Shown one piece after another: positions 31,412-33,342 of a stretch of DNA of 33,342 bases. Positions within the stretch are counted from its first letter, which is position 1, and every line of letters starts with the position of its first letter. The stretch is from a bacterium. Its GTDB lineage: Bacteria > Acidobacteriota > Aminicenantia > Aminicenantales > Aminicenantaceae. The DNA lies in assembly GCA_018335295.1 (NCBI GenBank), contig JAGXKI010000025.1:1-33342 (forward strand), in the 5' to 3' direction. Position numbers and translations under genes: made by a program. The notes beneath the pieces are model-generated. The model was not told the DNA's origin. It did not search any database and worked only from the letters and a program-made list of their open reading frames with translations.

Positions 31412-32815
31412 ATGGAACAACTCTATGCCAACATTTCTCATTTTATTGATCAAGCCGCTACATTTGTGTGGTCCTACATGATTTATATCCTGTTTGCAGT
31501 GGGGGCATGGTTAACGATTAAGACACGTTTTGTCCAGTTCAGACGGTTAGGAGATGGGTTTAAACTGATATTTAAGGGGTTTCTAGGAAAAAAATCCAAG
31601 AAGAAGCTGGAGGGAGATGTTTCCCCTTTCGCAGCCCTTTCCACGGCTTTGGCCGCCACTGTGGGAAACGGAAATATCGGCGGTGTGGCTACCGCTCTAT
31701 TTTGGGGAGGTCCTGGAGCCATATTCTGGATGTGGATTTGTGGGTTCGTAGGGATGGCCACCAAATACTCTGAGGCTTTTTTAGGGGTTAAATACCGGCA
31801 GAAATTCCCCGATGGGACGATCGCTGGTGGCCCCATGTATTACATAAAAAATTCTATGAAGAATAAAAAGGTAGCCACGACTCTGGCTTCCCTGTTTGCT
31901 GTGTTTGGTGCGTTTGCCGCTTTATTCGGAACGGGGAACATGATGCAGACCAACCAGATGGCCTTGGCCTTTAACAGCCAGCTTGGAGTCCCCAAATTCC
32001 TCACTGGAATCGTGGTGACCACTCTGGTTTCTTTGGTCATCATTGGAGGCATCAAGAGGATTGCAGCGGTGACAGAAAGACTGGTTCCCACTATGGTCAT
32101 CCTTTATTTTATTTGCGGATTTTTAGTTATTTTTACTCATATAACCAAAGTTCCTCATGTGTTTTCTCTTATATTTGAACAAGCTTTCACTCCTTCAGCT
32201 GCCATCGGGGGATTTTTAGGAGCCACAGTGAGACAGGCCCTGCAGTTTGGATTCAGACGGGGTTTGCTCACCAATGAGGCGGGCTTGGGAAGCGCTCCCA
32301 TTGCCCATGCGGCTGCTCAGACACCTTCCCCTGTCCATCAGGGGCTCATTGGGGTGGGAGAAGTGTTTATTGATTCCATCATTGTTTGCACTCTCACTGC
32401 GGTGATCAATCTTTCCAGCGGCATGTGGCAGAGTGGTCTCAACGGGACAGCCATGACTTCGGCAGCCTTCTCTGATACCATTCCTGTTTTTGGAGGCTTA
32501 GTGGTGGCCCTCTCTTCGTTCCTCTTTGGTTATTCCACCCTTTTGGCGTGGTATTACTACGGTGAGCAATGTTTGAAATTCCTGTTTGGCATCAAAATCA
32601 CTTACCCCTACCGGTTTATGTATGTGGTATTGGTTTTTCTCGGTTCCATCCTCTCCGTCGAACTTGTGTTTTTTATCGGAGATATATCTAATGCCTTCAT
32701 GGCTTTTCCCAATCTGATCGCTTTAGCGCTTCTGAGTGGTACGGTAGCTTCGGCAACCCGGAACTTTTTCAAGAAGTATCCTCGATTAGAGGATTTCGAT
32801 AAAGAAAATGAATAA
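31412..32815 (+). CDS. Sodium:alanine/glycine symporter, AGCS family
   Basis: 467-residue inner-membrane transporter importing alanine, glycine or similar small amino acids with Na+ (or H+). It starts at ATG 31412 with AAGGAG seven bases upstream. The AGCS signature is clear: VSPFAALSTALAATVGNGNI followed by GGVATALFWGGPGAIFWMW, then FVGMATKYSEAFLGVKYR and GGPMYYIKN. About ten hydrophobic helices follow, with FGTGNMMQTNQMA in the middle, and RRGLLTNEAGLGSAPIAHAA, which is also conserved. Length fits the family (about 450-500). It is a single gene with its own promoter, followed at once by a short mobile-type repeat. Together with the symporter at 1-440, it could take up the products of the exported peptidases. 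Confidence 0.93.
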   Translation: MEQLYANISHFIDQAATFVWSYMIYILFAVGAWLTIKTRFVQFRRLGDGFKLIFKGFLGKKSKKKLEGDVSPFAALSTALAATVGNGNIGGVATALFWGGPGAIFWMWICGFVGMATKYSEAFLGVKYRQKFPDGTIAGGPMYYIKNSMKNKKVATTLASLFAVFGAFAALFGTGNMMQTNQMALAFNSQLGVPKFLTGIVVTTLVSLVIIGGIKRIAAVTERLVPTMVILYFICGFLVIFTHITKVPHVFSLIFEQAFTPSAAIGGFLGATVRQALQFGFRRGLLTNEAGLGSAPIAHAAAQTPSPVHQGLIGVGEVFIDSIIVCTLTAVINLSSGMWQSGLNGTAMTSAAFSDTIPVFGGLVVALSSFLFGYSTLLAWYYYGEQCLKFLFGIKITYPYRFMYVVLVFLGSILSVELVFFIGDISNAFMAFPNLIALALLSGTVASATRNFFKKYPRLEDFDKENE

Positions 32816-32819
32816 AAAA

Positions 32820-32954
32820 GGTGACATGATACCCATTTCCTTAATTTTGGGCGGCTTTATTCTCTTGGAGGATAGGGGATGATTTTTCAAATACTCAGTT
32901 TTTTTCAGAGTATTTCCTTTAACAGAAAAAAGGGGGAATGGATACGGTGTCACC
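32820..32954. mobile_element. MITE-like element of 135 bp with imperfect terminal inverted repeats
   Basis: Left end GGTGACATGATACCCATTTCC and its inverted partner on the right (reverse complement reads GGTGACACCGTATCCATTCC) form about 21-base imperfect terminal repeats with perfect GGTGACA tips. The inside has no coding capacity and holds a hairpin (32889-32915). GGTGACA/TGTCACC-ended short palindromic elements are typical targets of Y1/RAYT-type transposases; none is in the window. It begins five bases after the AGCS stop. Confidence 0.6.
32889..32915. terminator. Hairpin after AGCS gene, possible terminator
   Basis: AAATACTC (32889-32896) and GAGTATTT (32908-32915) with an eleven-base T-rich loop form an AT-rich stem within the MITE-like element. 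It may end transcription between the convergent symporter and Nudix genes, but only a short CCTTT follows. Confidence 0.3.
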
Positions 32955-32973
32955 ATATTTATGGATTGTTTCC

Positions 32974-33342
32974 TTAATCATTGTTCTCTACGACATCATG
33001 GGCCCATTCGATAATGGGCTTTAGCCTTGAAGGGGCTAATTTATTGAGTTGTTCATAGGAAAGCCATCTGTATTCGTGATGTTCCGGTCTTCCGATTTCG
33101 GGATTGATGGAAAAAGTGACTTTGGAGTGAGAGGTTTCGGCTATGTAGTACCGGGCTATTTTCTTTCCCTTTCTGTAAGGCTCTGTTTCCTTGTAAATTT
33201 TTCCCCAATTAAACTTTAAATCTGAGATACCGGTTTCTTCTTTGACTTCTCTTTGGGCTGTTTTTAAGGGGTCTTCTTGAAGTTTCCCTTCCCCTTTAGG
33301 AAAATCCCAGTTTCTGTATGCCCTGAGGAAGAGATATTTCCA
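32974..33342 (-). CDS. Nudix hydrolase, Ap4A-hydrolase-like, 3' part
   Basis: The C-terminal 122 residues of a Nudix protein are visible; its start lies beyond the right window edge. The Nudix box is complete: GEGKLQED, then LKTAQREVKEETGI, giving the G-x5-E-x7-REUxEExGU pattern that binds Mg2+ for pyrophosphate hydrolysis. The preceding FLRAYRNWDFPKG and the later GRPEHHEYRWLSYEQLNKL are like those of bis(5'-nucleosyl)-tetraphosphatases (NUDT2-type). It is likely a cytoplasmic house-cleaning enzyme that splits Ap4A or capped RNA ends. It is convergent with the AGCS gene. The stop TAA is at 32976-32974. Confidence 0.85.
   Translation of the reverse strand, partial: WKYLFLRAYRNWDFPKGEGKLQEDPLKTAQREVKEETGISDLKFNWGKIYKETEPYRKGKKIARYYIAETSHSKVTFSINPEIGRPEHHEYRWLSYEQLNKLAPSRLKPIIEWAHDVVENND

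Noticed and set aside
1-33342. tRNA or rRNA genes
   Set aside because: I looked for T-loop motifs and cloverleaf-like spacing and saw none that hold up; GGTTCGAT near 16990 lacks matching stems.

Overview
The window looks like a chromosomal segment of an anaerobic, protein- and amino-acid-degrading bacterium with moderate GC content. My best guess is a Candidatus Aminicenantes / Acidobacteriota-type lineage. This rests on gene content only: several exported S9, M28, M14 and C69 peptidases, a BNR-repeat sortilin-like protein, a PgsB/PgsC/PgsW-type set, and AT-rich spacers with strong AAGGAGG ribosome sites. No rRNA, tRNA, phage, CRISPR or transposase gene is visible, and taxonomy cannot be proven from the sequence alone.

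Layout. 1-440: 5' part of a sodium:solute symporter (minus), with a good promoter. 562-6635: exported S9 peptidase and a large BNR/sortilin-like repeat protein (both minus), separated by a palindromic dispersed repeat. 6822-9152: exported M28 aminopeptidase whose C-terminal third looks like a catalytically dead M19 dipeptidase fold. 9153-9514: non-coding, holding hairpins and a second copy of the dispersed repeat. 9515-12258: pgsB-pgsC-pgsW-like operon (poly-gamma-glutamate type) without pgsA. 12359-13921: lone citrate-lyase alpha-like CoA transferase (minus), with an operator-like array upstream. 13922-14368: non-coding, with a 17-bp perfect hairpin. 14369-16848: C69 dipeptidase and an unknown membrane protein (minus). 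17077-20444: glutaryl-CoA-dehydrogenase-like enzyme and a CBM9-like/esterase fusion (plus). 20554-21287: iron-alcohol-dehydrogenase pseudogene. 21336-23124: PfkB kinase and a PTS-EIIA/zinc-ribbon fusion (plus). 23152-24801: M14 carboxypeptidase (minus). 25119-25565: small GGQ release-factor-like protein (plus). 25606-27946: metallo-beta-lactamase-fold lipoprotein and an M20 carbamoylase-type amidohydrolase (minus). 28158-29501: DUF1015 protein. 29536-31188: exported esterase (minus). 31412-32815: AGCS sodium:amino acid symporter. 32820-32954: small MITE-like element. 32974-33342: Nudix hydrolase, cut by the window edge.

How the genes may work together. The exported peptidases (S9, M28, M14, C69) can trim proteins and peptides outside the cytoplasm. 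The two sodium-coupled symporters (SSF and AGCS) could import the released amino acids. The M20 amidohydrolase and acyl-CoA dehydrogenase fit amino-acid catabolism. Most genes are single transcription units with their own promoter, often divergent or convergent, so this is a functional neighbourhood rather than one operon. The only tight operon is pgsB-pgsC-pgsW.

Points most worth a second look: the M28 protein with a dead M19-like domain, the EIIA/zinc-ribbon fusion with an almost leaderless start, the pgsA-less Pgs set, the direct-repeat/palindrome array before citF, and four short palindromic mobile-type repeats of three kinds with no transposase nearby.
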